A stretch of 64,000 nucleotides of DNA from Saitoella complicata NRRL Y-17804. Taxonomy: Eukaryota > Ascomycota > Saitoellomycetes > Saitoellales > Saitoellaceae. The notes beneath the pieces are model-generated. The model was not told the DNA's origin and ran no database searches. It was given only the letters and a program-made list of their open reading frames with translations. Both the position numbers and the translations under genes were made by a program. Location: positions 943,925-1,007,924 of the forward strand of contig NW_017566992.1 of NCBI RefSeq assembly GCF_001661265.1, written 5' to 3'. Positions 33,802 to 45,886 of the stretch are shown here, piece after piece (the stretch's first letter is position 1; each line of letters begins with the position of its first letter).

Positions 33802-34205
33802 ATGTCAGCACCAGGGACACGGAGGCCCGCACAAGAGAGGTACATGAGAAGGGTCCTGAAGGTCTGTCCTCAGAATCTGAGCATGAGACGTCTACAGCTC
33901 GCAACGCACAGTATCACTGGAGGTAAGAAACACAGTGGTCAATCAAGTCATATTAGAAGCTTTTGTGACTTTCAAGTTTTGGCTGTATTTTGCGTCATGT
34001 TTGCTGACTACAATTTGGGAAGAGATGGAGAGAAACTAGACATGTAAGTGTCTGCAACATATATGGGATGAACCGATGCTGACTCGTGATATAGTGTTTC
34101 TCTGGCAGTCAGCGGTGGGAACAGCAAAAGAAGGGGGAATCTTTTTCTTTGAGTGAGGAGGATAAGGTGAACTTGAAGCCTGCCCAAGAGAAGCCAGGCT
34201 CGTGA
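33802..34205 (+). CDS. Small single-pass membrane protein, unknown
   Basis: 94 residues from three short exons (introns 33923-33976 GTAAGA...TTCAAG and 34044-34108 GTAAGTG...TGGCAG), lengths summing in frame. The N terminus is basic (TRRPAQERYMRRVLKV), then one hydrophobic helix (SITGVLAVFCVMFADY) and a charged C-terminal tail (GRDGEKLDIQRWEQQKKGES). This plan fits small mitochondrial inner-membrane assembly proteins, but I do not recognise the family. A nearer acceptor for intron 2 exists at 34094 and would give a shorter, different end; the distal one is preferred because the tail is more protein-like. Confidence 0.5.
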
Positions 34206-34750
34206 GAGTGTTTGGGTTTGAGGAAGCACAGCGACCTTCCCTTTGTCCTGCGGTGAAACAGTCCGGGTTTATGTACGATAGGAGCATCTGAAAGGAGGTG
34301 CGGTCGGTCAACATGGGATGAAAGGGGAGCGGCTGAGTATCGTGGAAGTGAATTTGAGCCGCGGCATTCTTGGGAATGGGCACTGTGGGGTCATCGGGTA
34401 CAGCTCGGCCGGGAGCCCGCCCAACAAGCGCACAGCCGCATTAGTATTTCTCAGGAAAAGGCAGAAAAGACTTCCATATTCATCTAACAAACTGTCAGAC
34501 TTCAAAATATTTAAGCTCCTACTTAGCGGCGGTCGCTTCACCCCAGTGACGCGCTCTCCGTTAGTAGCAGGTAGCGTGATAAGCCCTCGTACCTCTACCG
34601 TCCACCTCGACCCAGCTGCAGTACACTCGAGCTCCCCCATAAAATTACCTCAACAAGCTCCCGCTGTCATCAGGGACGATCCTGCCGTCGCTCTCCTCCA
34701 TCAGATATAGCTTTAGTTCAGACGTCTTGAAAGACCGGACTCTGAGCAAG
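34206..34750. other. Promoter region of the oxysterol-binding protein gene
   Basis: 545 bp with no supported gene; short ORFs only. Confidence 0.5.
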
Positions 34751-36518
34751 ATGTCCGGTAATCTCACGCCTCGTGTCAACACACTTCGTACGAGCTCCAA
34801 CAACGACACAAGTCCGCTTCCCTCCGGCATGAACACCCCAAGCGAGGAAGTGCAAGAACATCTTGCTTTGGCTATAGCTGGAGAAGGATCTGCTGTGGAC
34901 GAGTTGTCAGCAGCTGCCAAGGAGATGGCCCTCCAGGACGGCGAAAACGAGGATGAGGCGGAGACTAAAGAGGGCAAGTTCAAGGGACTTCTCAGTATCT
35001 TGAGACGATGTATGAGTATATGCTTTAGTTTTTCGAGCTGAACTAACAGAGCTATAGTCATCGGTATCAAGGACCTTGCCTCCGTCCGCTTCTCTCTTCC
35101 AGCACAGTTCCTCGAGCCGATCCCGAATTTGGATTATTGGCACTACGTCGATAGACCTGATGCACTTATATGCATCACCGATCCGGAAGAGCCCGTGGAT
35201 AGGATGCTGGCTGTACTCAGATGGTGGTTTACGAAGGATCTCAAAGTTGTGGTACGAGGCAGTTAAAGATGGATGTACGACTATCTTCGCTGACAAGCTC
35301 ATACAGAAAGGGAAACCTTGCAAACCATACAACTGCATTCTCGGCGAGTTTTTCAGAGCCCATTGGGATGTACGGGAGCCAGCGTTCAACCCAGATGGAA
35401 CGATGCTCCCTGCGAACACTGATCCCCATATTCCCGACGACCCTCCTCAATCTTCGGCTTCATCTATCAAATCGGCAAAATCTGCAAGTACGATTACATC
35501 CGGTGGTGGATCATGGAAACGTGCGGGATTCCTGTCGAGACGGAATACTCCTCAGCCTACCTCGGGCCCTACCCTGACGGTGCCCAAGGTTGATTACGTT
35601 CCTCACTCTGAGCGCAAGGTCTGCCGTGTCGCGTACGTTACTGAGCAAGTTTCGCACCACCCGCCAGTATCAGCGTACTATGCATCTTGTGCGGAGAAGG
35701 GAATCGTTATGAGGGGCCTGGATCAGGTTTCGGCAAAGTTCACTGGAACAAGTATCAAGGTCTTCCCAGGAGAGCAGAACCGCGGTGTCTGGATTACGTT
35801 GAAGCAGAGAGGTGATGAGGAATATCTTGTCACGCATACAAGTGCAAGTGTTTCCGGGTTTTTGATGGTAAGTTAAAGGTGTTTCGCATTTCATGCTTGA
35901 CCATTTGCTCACAGAACCGTACAGGGAAGTCCAACGATTAACATTCATGATGCATCTGTCGCCACCTGTCCGAAGACCAAAACAAAGGCGATCGTCCAAT
36001 ATCTCGAAGAGTCTTGGCTAGGGAAGCAGAAAGCCCTCGTCAAAGGCGCAATCTTCACCTACGATCCAGCCAACGACAACATCACTGATTTCAAGGACGT
36101 ACCATCATCAGCACTCATTGGAACAATTGAGGGATCATGGAAGGGAGAGGTTTTCTACACGCCCAAGGATGGAGTGCGGCGTTTGCTGGTGGACTTAGAG
36201 TTGTTCGACGTCTTCCCTAAGAAGGTGCCCGAGAGCCACGAGCTTCATCCCAATGAGAGTCACCGCGTGTGGGAAGGCGTCACCAAGAGCATCAAGTCAT
36301 CACAATTCTCAAAGGCGACGAAGCTTAAAGTAGATATTGAAGAACGGCAGAGAGCAAAGGCAAAGAAAAGACTAGAGGAAGGGACTGAGCACGAGGTCAA
36401 GCTGTTCAAGATGCCTGTCGGTGATGGCAAGCCGGAGTTGTCCCAACTCGGTGAGAAGATCTTGGCGGGTGTTGCGAATGCTGACTACGGTTCCATGAAG
36501 GACAGTATCCCGGAATGA
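34751..36518 (+). CDS. Oxysterol-binding protein homologue (short OSH/KES1-like class)
   Basis: 535 residues from four exons (introns 35010-35057, 35252-35306, 35868-35924). A 75-residue Ser/Glu-rich head precedes the ligand-binding domain. Signature elements: KGKPCKPYNCILGEFF formed across the second intron, the family fingerprint EQVSHHPPVSAYY at about residues 265-277, FTGTSIKVFPGE, and TCPKTKTKAIVQYLEESWLGK after the third intron. There is no PH, ankyrin or GOLD domain, so it belongs to the short class (Osh4-7 type), which swaps sterol or phosphatidylserine for PI4P between membranes. An Ala/Ser-rich insert follows REPAFNPDG. Which lipid it carries cannot be told. Confidence 0.93.
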
Positions 36519-36688
36519 TTCTTTGCTTGCATGCTGGCGTGCATCAACGAAACACTAGAAATATGGATGATTCAGACAGTTGAGTTATATGTCAAGGTTC
36601 TCTTTGGTATAGGTATAACTGTGATGCGATCAACGCAACTTTCTCATGCAATAAAGCCTCAACCTACATACTTTCCATCGCGTACATC

Positions 36689-37948
36689 TTACTGAACCCA
36701 AACCTCCAAATCCTCTCCGGTCTTGTGAACGAATCCCTCCAGAGTCTTCACCTGGCTTGCCCAGTCCACCAACCTTTGCCTCATACCCTCTACCTGGTTC
36801 ATATCCAACACCCGAGGCTGCACCCAAGTAACACGCACCACCTGATCGACCTGGTCAATGTTACCCTTTAGAAGGTTCAAGCTGAGGGCTTTCATGACGA
36901 GGTGCTCAACCTCATCATGCACCAGCCGTGTCTCCGCGGCAATGGTAGAGAACGCCAAAGCACGGTCATGAGGAGGACGCTTGAAGACAGCCTCGATGAG
37001 CGCCGTCAGACAGATCTTCTGTCTGAGGAAGGGTAGTGATGCCTGCAATAGTGGTTGCTTCGCAAGATGTCCCTGAAGACCCTCGAATCTCGCAATATCT
37101 CCACTATTCAACGCAAACAAGACCTCCTTCAGCCACTCGTGCTCCGTTCCGTTAAGAGAGTTAAGGACGTGGTGGAGGAGAAGCTCTCCAAAGTTGTAGA
37201 TTGTCTCGCCGAGAAGTGCAGAGATAGAGAGGTCGTATGCGCGTTCTTGGGCTTCAGCAATAGTAAGATCCTTCTCAACATTGACGCACGCAAGAAACAG
37301 CAGAGCATTCTTGTAGTAGGCGGCGTATTCTGCCTTGGCCTTGTAGTAGTCCGCATTCACACGGTAGTATGCCGCGTGGATCATGTTCTCCACGGAATCA
37401 AAGCTGTCGAGGATCTTTCCGGCCTTGTCCATGGACTCTCTTGACTCATCCAATTGTCCGAGAAGGAGCTTCATACGTGCGGTCTCCACTGTGGCATATA
37501 CGAAGGCATCTTGGGTTGACGGTGTGTCGACCTTCTCCGTGATGTCGGAGAGGAATTGAAGCGCCTCGCTATATTCTGCGAATTATGTTAGATGTGCCCA
37601 AGCATATATTACCAAAGTACACGTACCTTGACATTGACTCGCTGCGGACAATCCGAGTGATACCAGCTTGAGCTGGTTGATCTTGCCCTGGAATGAACCA
37701 ACAAACTCCCTGAACAGAGGCATCCTCAAAGGAGCGCTTTGGGGGTTATTGAACAGGATGATGAGGGCATCGGTAAGCTACATCAGAATTAGCAGACATG
37801 CTAAGCGAAGGAATGGAAGGCGGCGCACCTGATGCCACAACTTTCTGTCGTAAAGGTCCTCAAGCTGGAAGAAAACAGGCTGCAATTCTGCGGGAGCGGC
37901 ATCACGCTGTTGCTCAAGGAATGCAGAAGCGTCAAAATCGATATCCAT
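36689..37948 (-). CDS. RPN9: 26S proteasome lid subunit Rpn9 (PSMD13)
   Basis: 385 residues, the usual size, from three exons (introns 37778-37828 and 37576-37626, both 51 nt). Start MDIDFDASAFLEQQRDAAPA; helical repeats (SSENMIHAAYYRVNADYY region, AQERAYDLSISALLGETIYN, FGELLLHHVLNSLNGT) lead into a PCI domain (about 240-350) with FKRPPHDRALAFSTIAAETR, HDEVEHLVMKALSLNLLKG and VTWVQPRVLD, which is diagnostic of Rpn9. The C terminus (HKTGEDLEVWVQ) is intact. It is a structural subunit of the 19S lid. It diverges from NDUFA9 across 298 bp. Confidence 0.95.
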
Positions 37949-38246
37949 TGTGGTTGAAGGGTTCAATTGGTATATTTCTCGAGGAGCTCGAGCAGTGTAT
38001 TGCGTTACGTAGACAGGCAGCGTCGGAGGTACGCGTGTACGTCACTTCAAATATTCGACAAGGATGCAAAAAAAACCATATAAAATCTTTGCGACAAGAA
38101 TGAAAGAACTCTAAACCCCTCCAGAACTCCAGTGACTTCAAAAGCACCCCACCCGTGACTGTCAGCACCACCTGCAGCTCTCCACATGGCGGGACCTCAG
38201 CGAATCGATACAGAGGTAACCTCCAAAGCTCAACATACAACCAGCA

Positions 38247-39475
38247 ATGCTCGCCGCTCCATTGCGTCTCGGCTCAAGATCAGCGGTCAAGACCCCGGTG
38301 GCCTCCGCTAAGCGCAATGTTCACGATATCATGATTTCGCGAACGGGCAAGCCGATCATCCGCCAGGGTGGTGGTGGTCGTTCCTCCCTTTCCGGTCACA
38401 CCGCTACCGTCTTCGGCGCTACTGGATTCCTCGGCCGTTACATTGTTTCCAAGCTCGCCAAGCAGGGTACCACCGTCGTTATCCCATGGCGTGATGAGGA
38501 TGCCAAGCGTCACTTGAAGGTCTCCGGAGACTTGGGTCAGGTTGTCATGCACGTATGTTGTATCATTTGGAACAAGCAGGCTCTCTTTATTTACGATCAA
38601 TATGCAGGAATTCGACTTGCGCAACACGGAATCCATTGAGTCCGCTGTCCGTCATTCCGACATCGTATACAATTTGATTGGCCGCGACTGGGAAACCAAG
38701 AACTTTAAGTTCCACGATGTCCACATCGACGGAGCTGCCAGAATTGCTGAGTCCTGCGCCAAGTACGACGTCGACCGCTTGGTTCACGTCTCCGCTTTGA
38801 ACGCTGACGAGCACTCCCCCTCCGAGTTCTACAGAACTAAGGTTTGCAAGACTGCGTTTTAGTCAAACTATCTTACTAACCTTCGGTTAGGCGCAAGCTG
38901 AGAATATCGTCAGGGGTGTCTTCCCTGAAGCCACTATTGTTCGTCCCTCAACAATGTACGGTGCTGAAGACCGCTTCCTTAACGTCCTCGCTTCCAAGAC
39001 CACGCACTTCAGCTCCAATTCGCAGAAGGCGATCGTCCGCCCAACTCACGTTGCCGACGTCGCTGAGGCTTTGGAGTACATGATGCACAATGACTGGACC
39101 GCCGCTCAGACGTTCGAGCTTTACGGCAAGGAGGAGCTTTCCGTGGCTGAGGTTGCCGAGATGGTCCGCCGGGTTACCTTGAAGAAGCACAGGAACTACA
39201 ACATCCCCTCGCCCATCATGAAGCAGATTTGCAAGGTGTTGGAGCTTGCCTGGTGGCCAATCTACTCACCTGACCAGGTCGCGAGGGAGTTCATCAACGA
39301 CACCCCTACTCAGGGAGCGAAGACGTTCGCGGATTTGGGCATTACGCCGGCGGAGTTCGAGCACACGAGTTTGACATATCTGAGATCTTACAGGTCGAAC
39401 CTTTACTTCGACCAGCCGATGGACGCGAGTGAGCTTGGCAAGTTTAGGAAGGGTGAGGTTCACGTTGTGGACTAA
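38247..39475 (+). CDS. NDUFA9: Mitochondrial complex I 39-40 kDa subunit (NDUFA9)
   Basis: 374 residues, three exons (introns 38553-38607 and 38842-38890). Residues 1-25 form a mitochondrial presequence (MLAAPLRLGSRSAVKTPVAS). A Rossmann dinucleotide site follows (ATVFGATGFLGRYIVSKLAK), then RDWETKNFKFHDVHI, LVHVSALNAD and FYRTKAQAE, an extended-SDR pattern in which the classical YxxxK is part of this last segment. NDUFA9 holds NADPH structurally at the matrix arm/membrane arm junction of NADH:ubiquinone oxidoreductase. Its presence shows that the organism has a complete-type complex I, unlike Saccharomyces or Schizosaccharomyces. Confidence 0.95.
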
Positions 39476-39685
39476 ACGGAGGGAGATATACCAAAAGGAA
39501 CGTGCACACCATAATGAGTGTATCGTTGTATGATAGAATCCAAAGTAATTCCATATTCGATATATCTGAAGCGCCCAGTCTCCGCGGTGATGAGCATGTT
39601 GCGAACAACCCTTTAATTTACATTCCCTTTTGTAGCCAAAATCTATATCCTACGACATCGCATTCTCACATCCTGTACCACCCAT

Positions 39686-41402
39686 TTAAGGTCCTCCCGG
39701 TCCGCGCTTAGCATTTGAGATACCCGCACGTAGCAACTCATCCGTGAGCAGTAATGAAGACGCCAAATCCGCACTCGAAATCATCATGTATTTCGTCGAC
39801 CTCAAACTGTCCCAGACACCCTCAACCACGGGGTCCATAGGCTCTCCTGTTCTCAAATCCAAACCGACAATATGTCCATCCTGAGCCTCATCCTGGAGCG
39901 CCACCACGGCGTCCTGGATGTCGAAACCAGCGTTTGCTGCCAAAGTCTTAGGGATGACCAAGAGAGCATCCGCGAATGCCTGAACGCCGAACTTGGCCTT
40001 ACCCTTCACTGTCCTCTTGTATTCATTGGAAAGGTAGGTTGCGCATGCAACCTGGAAGGCACCAGCACCAGGAATAACAGCAGCATCCTCAATGGCGTTC
40101 TTAACGGCACGAAGACCATCACGAACAGCATCCTTAACTTGAGCGATGGTGTATGCGTTAGGACCCTTGATCAAGACAGTGACGGACTTAGGATCCTTGA
40201 CCTCCTCCACGAAAGTGTACTTCTCCTCGCCAAGAGTGTGCTCGTAAACGAGACCGGCGTATCCGAGCACATCAGGGGTAAGGTCGTCAACAGAGTTCTG
40301 CGCGATACCGCCACATACAAGCTGCAACCTCTCCATGTTTCTTCTCTTTGCTCGTCGGAGAGCGAAGATACCGTTCTTTACCAAAACATCCAAGGACAAG
40401 GGGTCGATACCCTTCTGATTGATAATAACGAAGCCCTTCTTGGGGTCGTTACCGCAGACCTCCTTCTTCAACTCCACGATCTTGCGAAGCTTGTCGTCGA
40501 CGAAACGCCTCTCACTCTCAACGAGCTTCTCACGCTGATCGGCACTGCTGTAGAAGAAACCGGAGTTGACTTCGGACTTTTCATACTCGAGGGAGACGTT
40601 AAGGGTAAGGATGAAGGCGTTCTCGACTCTTCTGGGCATGTCGGGGTGGCGAGCACCGTGGTCGAGGAGAAGACCACGGACGAGCTGAGTCTCGGTAGCT
40701 GTTCTGTGCTGCATGTGCATGATCTCAACCATGTGGAGGTCAATGGGCTCATCGTCGCGCTTGATGGCAAGGACGGCATCAACGATGGTAGGGGTGAGGG
40801 TAGTAGCGACAGCGGCGTGAAGTTTAGTGGAAAGCGACGTACGCGCAACAGCCATGAGCAATTCACGGTCAACGGTCTGCTGCATCTTGAATCCATCCAA
40901 AAACTTCAATGCCTCCTTCTTCGCCAACTCGAAGCCCTCGGTGATGAGCCTTGGGTGAAGACCCTCTCCGACGTATCTCTGAGCCTGCTTCATCAATTCT
41001 CCGACCAACAAACACACGGAGGTCGTTCCGTCACCGGTAATCTCGTCTTGCGCAGTTGCTGCTCGTGCAATCATGGCGGCAGTAGGGTTCTGAATCTGCA
41101 TCTCTGTCAAGAGCACCTTTCCATCCTTCGTAAGCTTAATGTCACCAGCACCAGAAACCAACCTGCGTCACATATTAGTTAAAGCTCTTGAAAACACCGA
41201 ACGCGCCTTACATCTTGATTGTTCCCTTAGGACCAAGGTTGCTCTTCAGGACATCCTGCAAGCCCATGGCCGCGGTGATGTTGACCTGGAGAGCCTGGTC
41301 ACGGCGGATGGACTCGGCCTTGGGGTTAACGAGCTGGCGGAAACAGATCAGCACATATCAATGACAGCATATATACGGTCCACACACCTGAACGGCAGAC
41401 AT
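39686..41402 (-). CDS. CCT6: Chaperonin CCT zeta subunit
   Basis: 537 residues from three exons; the first is only 15 nt (MSAVQ), then introns 41334-41387 and 41163-41211. After the second intron the frame reads [22 protein letters not shown], then the group II chaperonin ATP site [27 protein letters not shown] is the zeta-type apical segment, and [14 protein letters not shown] and [21 protein letters not shown] are class-typical. One subunit of the cytosolic TRiC/CCT ring that folds actin and tubulin. Codon use is biased, which keeps the antisense frame open over 436 codons; that antisense ORF is a shadow. Divergent from SEC53. Confidence 0.95.
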
Positions 41403-41782
41403 TGTGGAGTACTGGAATCGGTCAGTTGCAGCTGCGTATTTGGATGCCGACGCTCGCAAGGAACGCGTTCAGCATTGCCTCTGCAGCCCTGCAGAATCCG
41501 CATGTCGGCGGTGTACGGCAGTCATCCAAGTACATTGAGATGGAGTAGAATCGCGTCGTTTGGCCTCTTACATTCACATTGGCTGCCATATGACAGGACT
41601 ATATGCGGCTTCCAGTTCAGGTTTCCGTGTTCTTGGCAGGTGTATTCCCGGTGTATGTATGCAGCTTTGGCCCCTGAACTGGGCCTGGGAACACGTCGAC
41701 ATTTCGTAAATATCGCACCTTCAAAGGTAGGTAGATAACAGTGGACGAGCTTCCTATAACGAAGTCCTAACGCGATCTATAG
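41403..41782. promoter_or_regulatory. Divergent promoter CCT6 / SEC53 with SEC53 5'-UTR intron
   Basis: 380 bp between start codons. A likely 5'-UTR intron of SEC53 lies at 41727-41782: donor GTAGGTAG, branch CCTAAC, acceptor CTATAG immediately before the ATG. No other element recognised. Confidence 0.55.
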
Positions 41783-42623
41783 ATGGCTCTTTCTTCCGTC
41801 GTCCCCATTGAGGAGCGTCCCAACAAGGACATCCTCGTTCTTTTCGATGTCGACGGCACCTTGACCCCGGCGCGTCAAGACGCTACCCCAGAGACGCTTC
41901 AGCTTCTCCAGGACCTCCGTAAGAAGGTCGTCATTGGTTTCGTCGGAGGAAGTGATCTCCCGAAGCAGCAGGAGCAATTGGGAGCGGCAGACGTGAACGG
42001 TATGTCATTCATTCACTTACGAGCACATTCTGAGATGATTACTGACAAGAGCTGCAGTCGTTGACATGTTTGACTACGCCTTCGCCGAGAATGGTCTTAC
42101 CGCATACCATATGAGCAAGCAGCTCGCTTCCCAGTCCTTCATCAACTGGCTTGGTGAGGGCAAGTACAAAGACCTCGTCAACTTCATCCTCCACTACGTC
42201 GCCGACATGGACATTCCCATCAAGCGCGGTACCTTCGTCGAGTTCCGTAACGGAATGATCAACGTCTCCCCCATTGGCCGTAACGCCTCCACTCAGGAGC
42301 GTAACGACTTCGAGAAGTTCGACAAGGAGACTCAGGTCCGTGCCAAGTTCGTTGAGAAGCTAAAGGAGCGCTTCGCCGATTACGGCCTCACCTACTCCAT
42401 CGGAGGTCAGATTTCTTTCGATGTCTTCCCCGCTGGCTGGGATAAGACTTACTGCTTGCAGCACGTGCAGGACGCGGGCTTCAAGGAGATCCACTTCTTC
42501 GGAGACAAGACCTACAAGGGAGGAAACGACTACGAGATTTACGAGGATGACAGAACTATCGGCCACACTGTGGAGAGCCCTGCTGATACTGCGAAGATTT
42601 TGAAGGAGTTGTTTAAGATCTAA
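41783..42623 (+). CDS. SEC53: Phosphomannomutase
   Basis: 260 residues, two exons (intron 42000-42057, GTATGT...CTGCAG). Converts mannose-6-phosphate to mannose-1-phosphate for GDP-mannose, needed for N-glycans, GPI anchors and mannoproteins; cytosolic. The HAD motif [11 protein letters not shown] holds the nucleophile Asp and acid/base Asp; [30 protein letters not shown] and [16 protein letters not shown] are family-specific, and [16 protein letters not shown] is HAD motif IV. The C terminus ([12 protein letters not shown]) matches the family. Strong C-ending codon bias suggests high expression. Confidence 0.97.
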
Positions 42624-42719
42624 GTTGGAAGAATGCATGATTGGGTTCAAGATATAGAGCATAATGACCCTTTATTGCTAGTTCAACAACTAAGGACGGT
42701 ACAACATGTGTCATTAATT

Positions 42720-45037
42720 TCAAGCTGTAATGTGCTTCGTGACCTGAACCAACCCTTGCGCCAGAAGCTCCCTTGCTGCCTCTTGATATTCTTTGCTGAT
42801 GCTCTGGTCCTGATCCACGTCCGACTTTGCAGTCTTAGTCAGTGCGGCACCTTGACGTGCCTTGGCGAGCTTTTCTTTCTTAGCCTTCATAATATCCCTC
42901 CTCTTAGCCAGATACGCCAAACTATGTCCCTTAACGCCGGTCTCCAACACCGGCTTGACATTATCATTCGGAGGCACAGGGAACCAAAGTACACGACCCA
43001 ATGGGTCCCGCTGCACAGTCTCCACCGTCGCATCGGGCAATGCATTCACCCTTGCTACACCATCTGGCATGACCGGTGGTGGGGGCATGGTAAAGGCCAC
43101 AGGAGGCACCGGTGGTTGCGCGTACACAGGCGGAGGTGGTGGGGGAAGGCGTGGAGGCAGTTGTGGCATAGTGAACTGGGGCTCCGGCGGCTGGAATGTC
43201 GTTACCTTTGGAGGCAGCGTTGTAATATGACTAGATGTCACCGGCGGAGGTGCCGAGGTATCAGGGGGAGGCGGCGTCGGTTCAGTTTGCTTGACCAACT
43301 GCGACGGGTCCGGTGGAGGGCATGGGATGATGCTTCCTCGGATCGGCGGCCCGTCTTCCGATCCACGAATTAACTCCGTGGGCGGATCACCCTCTTTCGC
43401 ATCCGGTGGCAGCCAATGCAGCAAAGGACTCGGCACCTTCGTCAGCACACGTACCCTGTCGAAGTGGTACATGTCGTATTCCTTGCCACGGACTTCGTCT
43501 GGTACACAAGACTTCCAACTCTTGATCTTGTTCGCCTCCTGGTTCTCCTCGTTGTAACGGGATTCGCAGACGTAGATTTTGACATCACCGATGTCCCTTG
43601 GACGTCCACGAACGTACTTCGTGACGAACATGATGAAGATACGCTCGATCACGTCGTTGATGTCATGATCGCGGTACTGTCCGGTTTTGAAGACTTCATT
43701 TTCGTAGAAAGTGCGGTCTGCGCGGTGGATGGTTTGCTCGGGACGATAGTACCAACAAACGTTGATCCACTGCGATCCGTCGGGCGATTGCCAGGTCCTG
43801 AAGATTTGTGCAGGAATGGGCTTCTCGGCATCGTTGGGATTCTTCAAGTGAACCCAATCACCGACTTGAAAAACGTCATCCTTGTAGTAAATCTTGTCCA
43901 GTGGGATACGCTGAAGTTTGGAACTTCTTGCGGGGGTCGCAGCCATTGCGTTCTCGAGAACGAGCTCAGTATCATCCCTTGATATCTCTTGTTGCGCCAG
44001 ACGATGCGCGACTTCCTGAAGATAGCAAGCATCGTTGAACAGCTCACTACCAGGCATATTGTACCGCTTCGCGTTGTTGAACATCAAATCCATGTCCTCC
44101 AAGAACGACGACAAGTCCTTGTACGCCTTTGCCTTCGCCTTTCTCTTGATGCCCTCTGTTGCGATGGGGTTCTTAATTGCCTCGTAATAGTCGGGAAACA
44201 TCTTGGGATCCGGCAGCTTCTCGAACGGAGCGAAGATCTGTCTACCCATGATCTTCTCCCTGCGCAGACCTTTCAGGATGTTCTTGATCCGTGCATCATT
44301 AGGTGTATCCACCTTCGGCGGCCTACCCCTTTTCCTCTTCAGATCAGCCATGTCGGGCCTCTCGATCGGGTTACCCTCCTCGTCCGTGACAACCTTGCGG
44401 GGACGACCGATCTTCGCAGACGTCTTCCTCTTCTTCCTAGGTGCACCTTCATCATCCAGATCAAGGTCTTCATCGTCGTCGTCACTGGGGTCAGCGTCCG
44501 ATGCGTCCTCATCGGTGTCACCTCCTGTCGATGGTGGTGGTAGCGGGCCGAGTGCTGGAACCTGCACCTCCGGAAATGCCCCCCTCTCCTTCATCTCAGT
44601 CAACTTTTGCACCAAAAAGATCTCCAGCAGAGATGCATCCTCGTAAATGACACTATCGGACCGGTTGTATGTCTTGGCATTGTGGAAGATTTGGGCACAA
44701 TCGCGAACAAAGTCGTTGAGATCAGTGTAGCGAGCGGCTTGAATATTGTCCTTCATTCGTGTATGTTAGCATACAGTGCGAAAATCCGGGTGGTCAAGCG
44801 TACCCTAATCACGTTCAGAGCCATGGGCCTCTTAATGACATCGTAGTAATCCGGCACCTCATCCCTATCTGGCATGTCCTGAAATATCTCGGAGATTGGA
44901 CGGCCTCTGTATACCCTGTAAGCATCCATTCATCAAGGGAATATCGTGAAAGCATACTCAGGGTCTGTCGCGTTGTACAAAGCCGTCAGGACCACTTGCA
45001 TGGCGGCAACTTTCTGCTGGGTCAAAGGAACGGACAT
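42720..45037 (-). CDS. RSC1: RSC-type chromatin remodelling subunit (two bromodomains, AT hooks, BAH)
   Basis: 740 residues from three exons (introns 44916-44957, only 42 nt, and 44751-44803). Bromodomain 1 (about 10-110) is assembled across both introns: MPDRDEVPDYYDVIKRPMAL, then IFHNAKTYNRSDSVIYEDA. An acidic linker and two AT hooks follow (KIGRPRKVV, KRKRGRPPKV). Bromodomain 2 (about 215-320) has MFPDYYEAIKNPIA and FNNAKRYNMPGS. The BAH domain (about 350-470) has VGDWVHLKNP, VCWYYRPEQTIHRADRTFY and YVCESRYNEE. A Pro-rich C terminus ends in a conserved helix. The order matches yeast Rsc1/Rsc2; it recognises acetylated histones for the RSC (PBAF-like) complex. Convergent with SEC53, 96 bp apart. 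Confidence 0.92.
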
Positions 45038-45282
45038 TGTTGGCAGGAGCAATTGACTTGTCGCGGGGTCCTCTTCAGTCGTCGCGGTTGAATCGCGTCC
45101 TGCTGCGGTCCAAGCCGACGCGCCGGGGTTGCAGCTGCTGCGGTCCCATGCAAGTCGGTCGTCTACACGTGCACACACATACCATCATTGCTCAGGATAT
45201 ACGAACAGCGCTAGAAAGCCGTAGGAATAGGACACGTAGAGCCTCAAAATGCTCGGGTATATTTTTTTTGGCAACAGTTCCA

Positions 45283-45756
45283 CTATGCGGCCGCCTTCGT
45301 TGGCTTCTTCTTCGCCTTGGTCTTGGTCTTCTTCCTATCTCTCTTCTTCAAGGTAGTCATCCCAGCCCTACAGATGTCCCCATATCTTGTGAAGAATGAG
45401 TCAAGATCCGTCAAGTTTACCAGTGTTGAGAACTTGACCTTGGTATCCTCCTTTGACGACTTGCCGTCTGTTGCGCGAATCAGAATAGGGAAGTTCTTGT
45501 CTGTTGACAGGTCATCGAGGGAGTCTTCCTCAGCCGATGGATCATATGAATCTGGTTCCATGTGAGCTTAGCCCAACCAACGCCGCGGAGGATGTGAACA
45601 TACATCTCTTCTGGGTCAGGAATACAGAACCGTGCACCTTCTTGGCCGTAAGCAATGAACCCAGGCTGGCTAAGAACTGGCGGAGAAGCGTTAGCAGGAT
45701 CGCCCGCGGCCCTCAAGGCGAGCGTGACTCACTTCATTGTTTGATAGGAGCGCCAT
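45283..45756 (-). CDS. SRP14: Signal recognition particle subunit SRP14
   Basis: 121 residues from three exons: MALLSNNE, then intron 45677-45732; FLASLGSLLTAKKVHGSVFL to QKR; then intron 45552-45603; then the rest. The choice of the distal acceptor at 45552 restores the family reading QKRYSYDP and gives a CTAAG branch. Conserved parts: GSVFLTQKRY, NFPILIRATDGKSSKEDTKV, FSTLVNLTDLDSFFTRYGDI, RAGMTTLKKRDRKK; the Lys/Ala-rich tail is usual. Binds the Alu domain of SRP RNA with SRP9 or its fungal counterpart and slows translation elongation. It lies head-to-head with SGD1 across 130 bp. Confidence 0.93.
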
Positions 45757-45775
45757 GCTTGGATGTATCTGGTGG

Positions 45776-45826
45776 ACCTGTAATTGTACCTGTAATTGTA
45801 CCTGTCTGTACCTGTACCTGTACCTG
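45776..45826 (+). repeat. ACCTGT/TACCTG short tandem repeat
   Basis: About seven imperfect copies of a hexamer around TGTACC (with TGTAAT variants) inside the 130-bp divergent promoter of SRP14 and SGD1. Confidence 0.8.
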
Positions 45827-45886
45827 GCCAAATATTTGATCCTGGGAACTTTTGAACTCGACGGGCAACGAACGCCCTCGGAGGAA

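Noticed and set aside
38186-38246. Upstream ATG overlapping the NDUFA9 start
   Set aside because: Out of frame, no likeness to the family; the ATG at 38247 begins a clear presequence.
39872-41182. 436-codon antisense frame over CCT6
   Set aside because: Same codon-bias shadow effect; CCT6 is unambiguous.
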